Origin: Cylindrospermopsis curvispora GIHE-G1
GTDB lineage: Bacteria; Cyanobacteriota; Cyanobacteriia; Cyanobacteriales; Nostocaceae
NCBI RefSeq assembly: GCF_014489415.1
Contig: NZ_CP060822.1
Coordinates: forward strand, 3,271,501 to 3,335,500
Reading direction: 5' to 3'
Length of the DNA stretch: 64,000 nucleotides
Positions 37,916 to 47,742 of this stretch are shown in pieces. The notes under the pieces are model-generated. The model was given only the letters and a program-made list of their open reading frames with translations, ran no database searches and had not been told where the DNA came from. The first letter of the stretch is position 1. Every line of letters starts with the position of its first letter. The translations under genes and the position numbers were made by a program.

Positions 37916-39262
37916 ATGATATTAGAACCAATACAGGTCATAGGTGGTGGACTTGCGGGCACAGAAGCAGCATGGCAAATAGCTCAAGCAGGAGTACCCG
38001 TGATTCTACACGAGATGCGTCCCCTACGCTTTAGTCCCGCCCACCATACGGAAAACTTAGCTGAACTAGTGTGTAGTAATTCCTTTGGAGCTATGGCAAG
38101 CGATCGCGCAGCTGGATTACTGCATGAAGAACTGCGAAAACTTGATTCTATAGTTATTAGCAAAGCGGACGAACATGCAGTGCCAGCGGGTGGTGCTTTA
38201 GCGGTAGACAGGGGAAAATTTGGAGAGGATCTGACCCAAACCCTAGCCAATCATCCTTTGATTGATTTACGACGAGGGGAGGTAAAGGAAGTTCCTGGGG
38301 GGATAGTGGTTTTAGCCTCAGGACCACTAACCAGTCCCCAATTGTCCGCTGATATTCAACAATTCACAGGATTAGAATATCTCAACTTCTTCGATGCTGC
38401 TAGTCCCATAATAGTAGGGGATTCAATTAATAGAGATATTGCCTTTATGGCTTCCCGTTATGACAAAGGTGAGGCGGCCTATTTAAATTGTCCCATGAGT
38501 AAACAGCAGTATTTAGAATTTCGGGAAGCACTTTGCCAAGCGGAACAAACAGAATTAAAGGACTTTGAAAGAGAAACGGCGAAGTTTTTTGAAGCCTGTT
38601 TACCCATAGAAGAAATGGCACAAAGAGGGGAGGACACCATGCGATATGGTCCCCTGAAACCGGTGGGTTTAACAGATGGAAGAACAGGAGAGCGTAACTA
38701 CGCAGTAGTGCAGTTACGACAAGAAGATAAAGCTGGGCAACTATGGAATATGGTAGGGTTTCAAACCAATTTACGTTGGGGGGAGCAAAAACGGGTGTTT
38801 AGAATGATTCCCGGTTTGGAAAACGCTGAGTTTGTTAGATTGGGAGTAATGCACCGGAACACTTTTTTAAACGCGCCCCAGTTGATTTTGCCCACCCTAC
38901 AATTTAAACAACGACATACCCTACTAGCAGCAGGACAATTAATTGGTACGGAGGGTTATACCGCTGCATCTGCTGGTGGTTGGTTAGCAGGGACTAATGC
39001 GGCAAGAATTGCCCTGGGGAAGGAACCTCTCACTCTACCGAACACCACAATGATGGGATCTTTATTTGAGTTTATTAGTGGTGCAGCACCCAAGCATTTT
39101 CAACCCATGCCACCCAATTTTGGCATAGTTCCAGATTTGGGGGTTAAAATCAAGAGCAAACCAGAAAAATACGGGCGTTATCGAGATAGATCATTGGCGA
39201 ATTTAGACCAGTGGAAGTCCCAATATTTTTCTTCTTTGAGTAGGAATCTTAACAATTCTTAA
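37916..39262 (+). CDS. trmFO: tRNA (uracil-5-)-methyltransferase TrmFO
   Basis: A 448-residue FAD/folate enzyme with [16 protein letters not shown] (FAD binding), [19 protein letters not shown] (catalytic Cys), [13 protein letters not shown] (second Cys) and [16 protein letters not shown]. It methylates U54 of tRNA using methylenetetrahydrofolate and FADH2. Normal length. It is tightly linked to the epimerase-like gene. Confidence 0.95.
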   Translation: MILEPIQVIGGGLAGTEAAWQIAQAGVPVILHEMRPLRFSPAHHTENLAELVCSNSFGAMASDRAAGLLHEELRKLDSIVISKADEHAVPAGGALAVDRGKFGEDLTQTLANHPLIDLRRGEVKEVPGGIVVLASGPLTSPQLSADIQQFTGLEYLNFFDAASPIIVGDSINRDIAFMASRYDKGEAAYLNCPMSKQQYLEFREALCQAEQTELKDFERETAKFFEACLPIEEMAQRGEDTMRYGPLKPVGLTDGRTGERNYAVVQLRQEDKAGQLWNMVGFQTNLRWGEQKRVFRMIPGLENAEFVRLGVMHRNTFLNAPQLILPTLQFKQRHTLLAAGQLIGTEGYTAASAGGWLAGTNAARIALGKEPLTLPNTTMMGSLFEFISGAAPKHFQPMPPNFGIVPDLGVKIKSKPEKYGRYRDRSLANLDQWKSQYFSSLSRNLNNS

Positions 39263-39336
39263 TAAATTATTGGTGAAATAATTCCAGCTAACCAGCAAAA
39301 CCGTGTTATAATGGTGTCATACTCTTGGGAGTATGA

Positions 39337-39409
39337 GGGCGCGTGGCTCAGTGGATAGAGCAACAGATTCCGGTTCTGTGGGTCGGGGGTTCAAATCCCT
39401 CCGCGCTCG
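39337..39409 (+). tRNA. tRNA-Arg (CCG)
   Basis: A 73-nt cloverleaf. The acceptor GGGCGCG pairs with CGCGCTC (one G-T), the D arm is GCTC/GAGC, the anticodon stem CAGA/TCTG carries TTCCGGT (anticodon CCG), and the T loop is TTCAAAT with stem GGGGG/CCCTC (one wobble). CCA is not encoded. Confidence 0.92.
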
Positions 39410-39477
39410 TTCAATTCATGCTTCATGTAAATTCCCAGGTTATTTGAATCTACAAACTTTTAAAATTTGAACACCGT

Positions 39478-39592
39478 GCGATCTCCCGCAGGGAGTACTT
39501 AGCAATCACCTGTTCTAATCTTGATAAAGACATTTGAGCCCCCTTTGTAGGTTGAGTTTAATACGAAACCCACAGGATATAGCCAACCTAGG
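39478..39592. repeat. Short palindromic repeats in the tRNA-Arg/ABC gap
   Basis: The 340-bp gap after tRNA-Arg holds a GCGATCTCCCGCAGGGAGTA palindrome (39478-39498; a relative is at 22710) and a GTAGGTTGAGTTTAATACGA repeat ending in CAACCTAGGAAAATCT (39546-39592; a relative is at 22938). No gene is seen in 39410-39748. Confidence 0.55.
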
Positions 39593-39748
39593 AAAATCTA
39601 TTGCTACGTCTAGAAATTCGTAATTTTGGTTAAGCTTATTCAAAGCAAGCCACATTTTCAGCTAGGGATACCCGGTCTAGGTTTCTAGTTAACCAGGACC
39701 AGTTGAAGCGGAAAAGCGAAGCATATTGATGGTGATACAGAGGAATCT

Positions 39749-40579
39749 ATGATAGCATCTACATCCATAGGTTCAACTCTAACTAAAAGAATCACTGTGG
39801 TAAATAATATCAAAATTCCCCAACTTCCCCTATTATCAGCAACCGGACTTTGTAAGAGTTTTGGAGGGATCCAAGCTGTAAAAAATGCCAATATCGAAGT
39901 CAATCAGGGTAGTATTACCGGACTCATTGGCCCTAATGGTGCTGGTAAAACAACACTCTTTAATTTACTGTCCAACTTCATCCATCCAGATCAAGGGAGA
40001 GTAATTTTTAACGGGGAACCAATTCATAACTTACAACCCTTTCAAATCGCTCAACAAGGTTTAACTCGCACCTTTCAAGTCGCTAAAACCCTCTCCCGTT
40101 TATCAGTCCTAGAAAATATGTTGTTAGCAGCACAAAAACAAACAGGTGAGAATTTTTGGCAGGTGCAATTCCAACATCATATGGTCCTCAAACAAGAAAA
40201 ACAAATCACTCAAAGAGCAATGTCTTTATTGACATCCGTCGGTTTAGCACACAAGGCCCATGATTATGCGGGTAGTTTATCCGGTGGACAGCGAAAATTA
40301 TTAGAAATGGGAAGAGCATTAATGACAAACCCTAAACTAATACTATTAGATGAACCTGCAGCTGGAGTAAATCCTAAACTAATAGATGATATATGCGATC
40401 GCATTATTAAGTGGAATAGGGAAGAAGAATTAACTTTTTTAATTATTGAACATAATATGGATGTAATCATGTCCCTATGTGACCGTGTGTGGGTATTAGC
40501 AGAGGGTCGGAATTTGGCAGTTGGTACTCCTGCAGAAATTCAGACCAACCCCCAGGTTTTGGAAGCATACTTGGGCTAG
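39749..40579 (+). CDS. LivG/NatA-type ABC transporter ATPase
   Basis: A 276-residue ABC ATPase. Walker A is GPNGAGKTT, the signature is LSGGQRKLLEMGRAL, Walker B is KLILLDEPAAGVNP, and the H-loop is IEHNMDVIM. The GLTRTFQ Q-loop and the VLENMLLAAQ region are typical of LivG/UrtD branched-chain or neutral amino-acid or urea importers. The start is uncertain; homologs often begin near LPLLSATGL. No permease gene is adjacent. Its stop is directly abutted by the IS607-type fossil. Confidence 0.85.
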   Translation: MIASTSIGSTLTKRITVVNNIKIPQLPLLSATGLCKSFGGIQAVKNANIEVNQGSITGLIGPNGAGKTTLFNLLSNFIHPDQGRVIFNGEPIHNLQPFQIAQQGLTRTFQVAKTLSRLSVLENMLLAAQKQTGENFWQVQFQHHMVLKQEKQITQRAMSLLTSVGLAHKAHDYAGSLSGGQRKLLEMGRALMTNPKLILLDEPAAGVNPKLIDDICDRIIKWNREEELTFLIIEHNMDVIMSLCDRVWVLAEGRNLAVGTPAEIQTNPQVLEAYLG

Positions 40580-40636
40580 AAGCTGAAAGAAAATTTCTAC
40601 CCAGATATTAACAAATCTACTAGAATGTCCATATAG

Positions 40637-40798
40637 TAAAATGTAGTGTACATTATTGTTGAGTTCAATGAAGAAATCAATTTTGAACAAGAACTTGTGC
40701 AAGACATGATAGACTTGATTCAAGTGTTTTACAGTCGCCTTTATGGCGCTGGAAGTCACAAAAACAAAAAGTTGATTGAGGAGCAGTTAATGAGGTGA
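40637..40798 (+). pseudogene. C-terminal remnant of IS607-type serine recombinase TnpA
   Basis: About 52 codons ending at TGA 40796-40798. They read QELVQDMIDLIQVFYSRLY then GAGSHKNKK, the C-terminal signature of IS607 resolvases. There is a stop at 40637, and the catalytic N-terminal serine domain is absent. It lies 4 bp upstream of the tnpB start, the usual IS607 arrangement. Confidence 0.75.
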
Positions 40799-40802
40799 AA
40801 TA

Positions 40803-42051
40803 ATGCTACTCAGTTTTAAAACGGAATTAAAACCCAATAACAAACAGGTGACTCTATTCCGTCAACATTGCGGAGTAGCTAGACATGCTTACAACTTTGG
40901 TAACGCTGTGATTATGGAAGCCTGGAAGGCTAGACAAACAGATAAATCAATCAAAATCCCTACTGCGATAGATCTCCATAAGCGTTTAGTGGCAGAAGTA
41001 AAACCTAATAATCCTTGGTACTATGAATCCTCTAAAGCAACTCCTCAACAGGCCTTAGCTGAGGTTCGTACAGCTTGGGAGCGATATTTCAAAAAAGTCT
41101 CTATGGAACCTCACTTTAAGAAAAAAGGCAAGTCTCACGACTCTTTTTACTTAGAGCAAGGAACTAAAGCAAAACCAGGTATCCGTAATGATGGCAAGAG
41201 GGTCAAACTGCCTAAAATAGGCTGGGTGCGATTACATGAAGCGTTACCTGTTAGAGCGTTTCACAATTGTGTGATTAGTCGTCAAGCCGACCGCTGGTTT
41301 ATTGCTTTTAAGTGCGAAATCGAAAAACCAGCAGTACCTTTAGATCATCCATTAGTGGGTGTTGATATTGGCATTAAAGAATTAGCAGTAACCAGCGATG
41401 GGAAGGTTTATTCTAATCCCAAGGCACACCGAAAAATGAACAAGAAACTGAAGCGTCAACAGCGATCTGTTAGTCGCAAAGTCAAAGGTTCTAAGAATCG
41501 AGCTAAGGCTATTTCTAAACTGGCTAAAACTCACGCTAAAGTGTCAAATATTCGCAAAGATGCCATTCATAAACTCACTTATGATCTCGCTAAAAACCAC
41601 AGCGTTATCAAAATTGAAGAATTGAGTATCAAAGCATTTTTGAAGAATCACAAACTAGCTGGTGCAATTGCGGATTGTGGAATGTACGAATTCAAGCGCC
41701 AATTAGAGTATAAAACTGAGAAGTTTTCTAGTCAATTAGTGTTAGTTGACCGCATGTTTCCCAGTTCTCAAATTTGCTCAAACTGTGGTAAGCACCGCCA
41801 CAAAATGCCGCTAAAAGAACGAGTTTACGTTTGTCCTGAATGTGGACACACCCAAGACAGAGATCGCGGCAAAAAATCTAGAGCGATGGTTTGAAGGAAT
41901 TCAGATTCCGATTCGTTCGGATCAAACGGTAAGCTCTACCGAGATAGCTTGTGGAGTAGACAAACCTCTCAAGAATAATCTTGAGACTACGATGAAACAG
42001 GAAGTAGGTTCTAAGGTCCAGATCTGTAAAGGTCTGGGTAGCTTTGGGTAG
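40803..42051 (+). pseudogene. tnpB: Frameshifted TnpB of an IS607-type element
   Basis: The first frame (to 41894, 363 codons) has the N-terminal HTH region (FRQHCGVARHAYNFGN), RuvC-I VGVDIGIKELAVTSDG, RuvC-II VIKIEELSIKAF, and a zinc ribbon CSNCGKHRHKMPLKERVYVC then PECGHTQDRD. It then reads out of frame. The missing end continues in the next frame as AAKNLERWFEGIQIPIRSDQ to 42051. Compared with the family pattern DRDxNAAKNL, about 5 nt are absent between the final Asp codon and GCGGCA. The product lacks the terminal helix and is probably inactive. Confidence 0.85.
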
Positions 42052-42156
42052 ATCCTATAGAGCGGTAATTAGGACTTGCGAAGAAAAAACTAAATCTGTA
42101 TTCTTTGATTCCTAATCGGGTGGAATTGAAAGTTAAAATAACAAAAACCTGTCAAA

Positions 42157-43449
42157 TTGTTATTTAACCCTGGAAAGTTGACAACACATATAACCGAAAA
42201 CAAAACCCTGTTCCCAGCTTCGATTTTTCGACTGGACAACGGTTTGACATTTATTCATCAGGAGATAGCAGCTACCCCCGTGGTCGTAGCGGACGTGTGG
42301 GTGCGTGCAGGATCAACTTCAGAATCAGAGCCCTTGTTTGGCATGGCACACTTTTTAGAACACATGATTTTTAAGGGCACAGCTAGTTTGGGTCCGGGGG
42401 AGTTTGACTATAACATCGAGCGTATGGGTGGAGTCAGCAATGCAGCTACTAGCCACGACTATACCCATTACTATCTTGCCATAGCTAACCACTATTTAGC
42501 AGATACTCTTCCTCACTTGGGAGAACTGTTACTAAATGCAGCTATTTTTGAAGATGAATTTATGCGTGAAAGGGATGTGGTTTTGGAGGAAATTCGTAGT
42601 TGTGCGGATGATCCTGATGCTATAGGATTTGAAGCACTACTAAAAACTGTCTACGAAAACCACCCTTACGGAAGACCCATTTTGGGAACAAAAAAGGAAT
42701 TAATGGAAAATTCACCGGAAGCGATGCGGTGTTTTCATCGTCGTCATTACCAACCGGAAAATATGACTGTGGTCATAGTGGGAGGGATAGAAAGGGATAC
42801 CGCATGGGAAATTGTCAATAAAACATTTAAAAATTTTAAAAACCAGGATGATTTTCCCACATCTAATCAACTAGCACCACCCCAAATTAGGGATGTTAAA
42901 AGGCAAGAATTAATATTACCTAGAATAGAGCAAGCGCGTTTAATTATGGCTTGGAATTTACCCGGAATGGACGAACTGGCCATAGCAAATGCTTTAGAAA
43001 TACTATCAGTCATTTTGGGACAGGGAAGAACTTCTCGTTTAGTCAATGATTTAAGGGAAGAGAAACAACTAGTACAGGGGATCTGCACTAATTTTTCAGT
43101 GCAAAAAGACTCTAGTTTGCTCACAATTACCGCTTACTTAGAACCTGAATATCTGGATAGAGTAGAGAATCTGATTTTGGAACATTTACATAGGTTGCAA
43201 ATTCATGGTGTCACCGAGCAAGAACTTAAACGAACCCAAAGATCTCTTTGCAATGACTATGCGTTTAACACGGAAACGCCAAATCAATTAGCATCCCTTT
43301 ATGGCTACTATAACACAGTTGCCAAGGCCCAATTGTCTGTTGCTTATCCGGAGCAGATTCAGTCCTTCAATACCAAAAAACTGCAAAAAGTGGCTCAAAA
43401 TTATCTTTCGCTACAAGACTATGCAGTTACTATCATGAAACCGTATTAA
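42157..43449 (+). CDS. M16-family zinc peptidase (catalytic partner)
   Basis: A 430-residue peptidase of the pitrilysin/processing-peptidase family. The inverted zinc motif HFLEHMIFKG (HxxEH) lies near residue 68, with the downstream Glu in ERDVVLEEIRS. The start is TTG 42157; an ATG further in would cut the N-terminal strand of the domain, so TTG is kept with caution. It is followed after 9 bp by a paralog lacking HxxEH. The two probably form a heterodimer acting on small peptides in the periplasm or cytosol. Confidence 0.85.
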   Translation: MLFNPGKLTTHITENKTLFPASIFRLDNGLTFIHQEIAATPVVVADVWVRAGSTSESEPLFGMAHFLEHMIFKGTASLGPGEFDYNIERMGGVSNAATSHDYTHYYLAIANHYLADTLPHLGELLLNAAIFEDEFMRERDVVLEEIRSCADDPDAIGFEALLKTVYENHPYGRPILGTKKELMENSPEAMRCFHRRHYQPENMTVVIVGGIERDTAWEIVNKTFKNFKNQDDFPTSNQLAPPQIRDVKRQELILPRIEQARLIMAWNLPGMDELAIANALEILSVILGQGRTSRLVNDLREEKQLVQGICTNFSVQKDSSLLTITAYLEPEYLDRVENLILEHLHRLQIHGVTEQELKRTQRSLCNDYAFNTETPNQLASLYGYYNTVAKAQLSVAYPEQIQSFNTKKLQKVAQNYLSLQDYAVTIMKPY

Positions 43450-43458
43450 CGAGTAAGA

Positions 43459-44739
43459 ATGCAAAACAGAAACAATATAGATGATTGTAAATTTTCCATC
43501 CATCGTACAACACTAGCAAATGGTATAGTGTTATTGATAGCTGAAAACCCCACAGCAGATATTATAGCAGCCAAAATTTTTGTTCGTGCTGGTAGCTGTT
43601 ATGAAAATCCAGAAAAAGCAGGGTTGGCAAATTTATTATCAGCAGTGATGACCAAAGGTTGTGATGGTTTTTCCAGTCTAGAAATCGCTGAAAAAGTTGA
43701 ATCCGTAGGTGCAAACTTAAGCATAGATGCAAGTACAGATTACTTTTTGCTCTCTTTAAAAACAGTGAGTGCTGATTTTGCAGAAATTTTAGCTCTGTCG
43801 GGTTTATTGTTGAAATCGCCCACATTTCCCGAAAAACAAATAGAACTGGAAAAGCGATTAGCAATACAGGATGTTCGTTCTCAAAAAGAACAACCTTTTA
43901 ACCTAGCTTTTCAAGAGATCCGCGAAGCAATGTACCAAAATCATCCCTATGCTAGGTCAGTTCTAGGTACAGAAGCAAGCATCCATAGCATTAACTATAA
44001 AGACTTGGTTGAATTCCATCAAAACCATTTTCGTCCAGACAATATAGTTATCAGTATTGCTGGGAGGGTGACAGCCAAAACTGCCATAGAAATGGTCACA
44101 GAGGTTTTTGGCGATTGGCCACTACCAAACACAGCAAGACATGTACTTGATTTACCCAAAATTTCTATTGCTCCCAAATCTTGTGTTCAACCCTTAAATA
44201 CGCAGCAGTCAATAATTATGCTGGGTTATATGGGGAGTTCTATAAATTCTCCCGCATACCCCGTCCTCAAATTGTTATCCACATACCTGGGAAATGGACT
44301 TTCTAGCCGTCTGTTTGTAGAATTGCGAGAAAAAAGAGGTTTAGCCTACGAAATCTCAGCTATTTATTCTACTAGACCATATCCAGCATCATTTATAGTG
44401 TATATGGGTACTGCACCAGAGAATACTAGCAGAGCAATTAAAGAGTTGGGTCAGGAAGTAGAAAGACTTTCTCAGACTGAACTTTCCCCAGAAGAATTAC
44501 AAACCGCGAAAAATAAAATTTTAGGACACTACGCCCTGGGGAAACAAACCAATGGACAAATTGCCCACATATATGGGTGGTATGAAATTTTGGGATTAGG
44601 CATTGAATTCGACCATGAGTTTCCTCAGCTAATTAATCAGGTCAGTCCTGAATTAGCTATGACCGTAGCCAATAGTTATTTAAAAACACCCTACCTATCT
44701 TTGGTTGGCCCTGGGGAAGCGATTACATTAATTGACTAA
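43459..44739 (+). CDS. M16-family peptidase-like protein, inactive partner
   Basis: A 426-residue paralog of the gene before it. At the zinc-motif position it reads AGLANLLSAVMTKG, so the HxxEH ligands are gone. The C-terminal substrate-binding residues are kept in LSSRLFVELREKRGLAYEI (R...Y pair). This is the usual split of duties in bacterial M16B pairs. It is likely translated with the catalytic partner; ACGAGTAAGA precedes its ATG. Confidence 0.85.
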   Translation: MQNRNNIDDCKFSIHRTTLANGIVLLIAENPTADIIAAKIFVRAGSCYENPEKAGLANLLSAVMTKGCDGFSSLEIAEKVESVGANLSIDASTDYFLLSLKTVSADFAEILALSGLLLKSPTFPEKQIELEKRLAIQDVRSQKEQPFNLAFQEIREAMYQNHPYARSVLGTEASIHSINYKDLVEFHQNHFRPDNIVISIAGRVTAKTAIEMVTEVFGDWPLPNTARHVLDLPKISIAPKSCVQPLNTQQSIIMLGYMGSSINSPAYPVLKLLSTYLGNGLSSRLFVELREKRGLAYEISAIYSTRPYPASFIVYMGTAPENTSRAIKELGQEVERLSQTELSPEELQTAKNKILGHYALGKQTNGQIAHIYGWYEILGLGIEFDHEFPQLINQVSPELAMTVANSYLKTPYLSLVGPGEAITLID

Positions 44740-44829
44740 CTACCGCATGAGATAAAATGGTGATGTCAAATTCTTGAGCTAAATCCTTTAGTAAGTTTTA
44801 CTGGATCAGTTTCTAACCCAATCAATTGT

Positions 44830-45666
44830 ATGCGACATAACTTGAGCAACTCGACTAATTGGATCGCCCACATCAGCAAGGTTCACCACTGGCCATTACT
44901 GATTTTAACCCCTTTGGTTGCGATGGGTAGCAACATGTTGTCTATGGCATACAGGCCAATTCCCCAGGTTACTCGTCACCAAGGTATGGAAATTGCCCAG
45001 GTAACTGGAGTTGGTAGTATCAACCGTCCCATGCTAAAAATTGGTAGTCAGGGTGAATCAGTATCAGAATTGCAAGCAACACTGGCACTTTTGGGTTTCT
45101 ATTCAGGACCTGTGGATGGGGTTTATCGAGACTCCACAGCCAAAGCAGTTTCTCAGTTCAAGCAAGTAGTTGGTCTTGCTCCTGATGGTATTGTGGATAC
45201 CATAACCTGGCAGAAACTTTTCCCCAGTGTGTCAAATATTGGCACCACTACCCCCCGTAATAACCCTGAGAATAGACAACCTACCACAAGAAATGGTGGA
45301 GAAGGTAACAGTAACAACAATATAACAGGGAAAACTACTCAGCCTCGACAAGTTGTTACTAAGCCACCCACCCGACCAATCATGGTTTTTAAACCCACTC
45401 CTGTTAGTCAGCGAAATCCTAAAATTCAGTATACCCCAGCTGGGTGGCCCATTTTGCGTTTGGGCAATACTGGTGCGGAAGTGACAAAATTACAAAGACT
45501 GCTCCGAGCTTTAGGATTTTTCCCTTCCCCTATAGATGGTAAGTTTAGTGTCGCTCTTGAGAGAGCAGTTAAAGCAGCTCAACTCCGTTATGGTTTGACT
45601 GCAGATGGTGTAGCAGGTCAACAGACTTGGGAGGTTTTTATCCAACGATTACCTAGACTACCTTGA
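44830..45666 (+). CDS. Protein with two peptidoglycan-binding (PG_binding_1) domains
   Basis: A 278-residue protein with an N-terminal hydrophobic stretch near residues 20-35. Two PG_binding_1 repeats are seen (LKIGSQGESVSELQATLALL then GFYSGPVDGVY; LRLGNTGAEVTKLQRLLRAL then GFFPSPIDGKF), separated by a Pro/Thr/Asn-rich linker (about 140-200). It probably attaches to the cell wall in the periplasm; no catalytic domain is present. Confidence 0.88.
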   Translation: MRHNLSNSTNWIAHISKVHHWPLLILTPLVAMGSNMLSMAYRPIPQVTRHQGMEIAQVTGVGSINRPMLKIGSQGESVSELQATLALLGFYSGPVDGVYRDSTAKAVSQFKQVVGLAPDGIVDTITWQKLFPSVSNIGTTTPRNNPENRQPTTRNGGEGNSNNNITGKTTQPRQVVTKPPTRPIMVFKPTPVSQRNPKIQYTPAGWPILRLGNTGAEVTKLQRLLRALGFFPSPIDGKFSVALERAVKAAQLRYGLTADGVAGQQTWEVFIQRLPRLP

Positions 45667-45718
45667 TTTTTGGTGTAGAATTTGGGAAGTTGCGATCGCT
45701 CATCATCCTATAACTAGC

Positions 45719-46072
45719 ATGAAACACCTTTTACTAACTTGGATCGGCACAGCATTAGCACTGTTAGTTACATCTAAATTTGTTCCTGGCTTTACGATTA
45801 CTAGTCCGGTAGCTGCGCTAATCGCGGCGGTCATTATCGCACTTGTCAATGCTATTGTTCGTCCAATTTTGAATATTCTGGCATTCCCAGTTACTTTTCT
45901 CACTTTTGGATTATTCAGTTTTGTTATTAATGCTTTATGTCTTTTGTTAGCTAGTAAGATAGCTGCTACTTCTGGTTTTCGGATTGATGGTTTTGTGCCT
46001 GCTCTTGTAGGGTCTATTGTTTTGTCAATTGCTTCCACACTAATTAACTACTTTATGCGATTAATCGTTTAG
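45719..46072 (+). CDS. Phage-holin-IV-family small membrane protein
   Basis: A 117-residue protein with four hydrophobic segments. VPGFTITSPVAALIAAVIIALVNAIVRPIL matches the family called mycobacterial 4-TM phage holin (superfamily IV). These are chromosomal membrane proteins in many bacteria, with no proven holin function. There is no phage context here. Confidence 0.8.
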   Translation: MKHLLLTWIGTALALLVTSKFVPGFTITSPVAALIAAVIIALVNAIVRPILNILAFPVTFLTFGLFSFVINALCLLLASKIAATSGFRIDGFVPALVGSIVLSIASTLINYFMRLIV

Positions 46073-46094
46073 TCTTGGGGAGCAGGAGAGAATT

Positions 46095-46496
46095 TCAAGC
46101 TCTTGTAGCAACAGCTATGGTAATAGCTCCTTGGTCTGGTAAACGGAAAATTTCTTTGGGAACTAACAACTTGGCTCTGGAATTGTTTTGAGCAGCACAA
46201 AGAAGAGCTGCTGCTTCTGCTATGCTTGGTGTTCCCATAATTTTGGTAATTATTTCACTGGGATTGGGAACACTGATACTTGATAGGGTGGTTGAGCTAA
46301 AGGTTTGTAATCTGAAATTGTTTTTTAAGCAAAATTCGACTAGTCCCAGCTCTGACGCTTTACTTTCAATAGTGGCTATCCGGTCTATAGTCCGAGGATC
46401 TATCCTGTACTTTTGGCACACTTTGTTGAGTCCCAGCTCAATCAACAGACAGGAAACCCCCTTTTGACAACCAATACCTACCCAGACCTGCTGCAA
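46095..46496 (-). CDS. CobE/CbiG C-terminal-domain protein
   Basis: A 133-residue protein with VWVGIGCQKGVS at the N-terminus, IATIESKASELGLVEF and GTPSIAEAAALLCAAQNN, the features of the CbiG C-terminal (CobE) domain of cobalamin synthesis, where it probably helps ring contraction or precorrin handling. In many cyanobacteria this domain is fused to CobJ; here it stands alone. No other cobalamin gene is adjacent. Confidence 0.8.
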   Translation of the reverse strand: MQQVWVGIGCQKGVSCLLIELGLNKVCQKYRIDPRTIDRIATIESKASELGLVEFCLKNNFRLQTFSSTTLSSISVPNPSEIITKIMGTPSIAEAAALLCAAQNNSRAKLLVPKEIFRLPDQGAITIAVATRA

Positions 46497-47367
46497 TATA
46501 AAACCTTAATTATTTTTACATAATCGCCCAAATACCTTATGAAATAAGGAAATATCAAACTTGGTGAGGATAAAATTCAGCACAATGTCTGTTTTGTGAC
46601 ATCAAAACTGATAAAACCAATACGGTCACTCCAGCACAAGACTTGTATAGTAAATATATATAGCACAGTAGGGAACATCAGGGCGAAAACACTACAAAGG
46701 TAAATTAAGTCTTCAGGTTTACCAGTAAATGGGTTTGGAACTCTTTCCTTGCTGGGGGTGCTGTGGTTAGCAAGAGTGAAGCGGTGTAACTATGACTTGT
46801 TTTAAAAACTAGAATCTCCGCTCCTCCAGTTTAGAGAGTGTTTACTATTTTTCTACCCTTGTGGGCTTTTTCGTCTTGATGTTTCATCTTCCTATATTCC
46901 CACCGTAACCAGTTCTCAACACTTGCGGTGGGATTTTATTATTTAGGGGTTTGGTCAAAAAGTTTTTCTGTGGACTGAATATTGCTCCTATGTTCTGTTG
47001 GGGGATGCACATTTCGTTCCATAAATTTGTCCTATAGAATAGTCTTTTTGTCAAGTGTTTGGAGGCGATATATGAGATAGTAATATGAGATATGAGTAAT
47101 TGATAAGCTGAGGTAATACCATTTTTATAACTTCTTTGTTATTTTGTATTTAGCGGGACAGTTATTCGACATAAGGTGAGTTTGAATGGCAATTAGTTAG
47201 GGGGTTTTACTGCTAAGCTGTTATCCGGGATATTGTGGCTAAATTAAAATTTTAACCATCTTATCTAGAATGACCAGAGCAGCATTACATAACAATATTC
47301 CCTAAGGATTTCCATGGTAATAAACCAAATAAATCTTGTTAGTTCCAGGAGAAGAGGATATAAAACT
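46497..47367. other. Non-coding region, possible IS right-end fossil
   Basis: No gene is seen in 870 bp. Around 46800-46845, AATCTCCGCTCCTCCAGTTT then AGAGAGTGTTTAC resembles the right-end hairpin of cyanobacterial IS200/IS605 elements (GAATCTCC...GGAGAGTGT), but no TnpB frame leads to it. A terminator-like hairpin lies at 46899-46932. A small stable RNA here cannot be ruled out. Confidence 0.4.
46899..46932 (+). terminator. Terminator-like hairpin
   Basis: CCCACCG pairs with CGGTGGG across a 20-nt loop and is followed by ATTTTATTATTTA. No gene on the plus strand ends just before it, so it may end an unannotated transcript from 46600-46890. Confidence 0.5.
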
Positions 47368-47706
47368 ATGACCACGACAGATACCCAATCTATAATTTTT
47401 GCCACCTTGGTTGACCATAGACTAAATGGTAAAAAATCAAGACATAAATTGGATTTACTTAAGCCCATACGTCAATGGCTAGATGACATAGAAATTAAAA
47501 ATTCTCAAGTTGCACGTTTGATAGCTAAATTGATTCCTGCCCAATGTCCTTTTGAGCGAGACATTACATTGTTTAATCGCAAAATCGGTCACATTCCACC
47601 TCTGTGTAAACTCAATCCGCTGTATGATCAATTTGTGGGGTTGCGGTTTCGCGCTTTGTGTTACTTGGCTGATGAATGTGGGGAAGATATTGGGTTTTAC
47701 TGCTAA
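47368..47706 (+). CDS. Mo-dependent nitrogenase C-terminal-domain protein
   Basis: The start was set at ATG 47368 (MTTTDTQS), with AGGAGAAGAGG upstream; 112 residues. LKPIRQWLDDIEIKNSQVARLIAKLIPAQCPFERDITLF then NRKIGHIPPLCKLNPLYDQFVGLRFRALCYLADECGED matches the Mo-nitro_C domain, a short Cys-containing domain found alone in many cyanobacteria. Despite the name no nitrogenase role is proven. The creatininase-family gene follows after 36 bp. Confidence 0.85.
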   Translation: MTTTDTQSIIFATLVDHRLNGKKSRHKLDLLKPIRQWLDDIEIKNSQVARLIAKLIPAQCPFERDITLFNRKIGHIPPLCKLNPLYDQFVGLRFRALCYLADECGEDIGFYC

Positions 47707-47742
47707 ACTAAATATGAGGAAGGGAAATAGGTAAATCAATTA

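Larger units (their letters stand above)
40577..42051 (+). mobile_element. Decayed IS607-type element
   Basis: It begins with an end-like segment at 40577-40669 that is repeated inverted at 54221-54312. The C-terminal part of a serine-recombinase TnpA follows, then a frameshifted TnpB overlapping closely, as in IS607 elements. The right border is placed after the TnpB reading frame ends; the true right end was not found. Neither gene is intact, so it is a fossil. Confidence 0.75.

Noticed and set aside
40637-40798. A small stand-alone gene upstream of the IS607 tnpB
   Set aside because: It is only the C-terminal tail of a serine recombinase, with a stop just upstream and no start or catalytic domain.
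45719-46072. Prophage, suggested by the holin-family name
   Set aside because: The family is a common chromosomal membrane protein, and no phage structural, lysis or integrase gene is nearby.
47368-47706. A nif gene cluster
   Set aside because: Only the small Mo-nitro_C domain is present. No nifH, nifD, nifK, nifE or nifN sequence is in the window.
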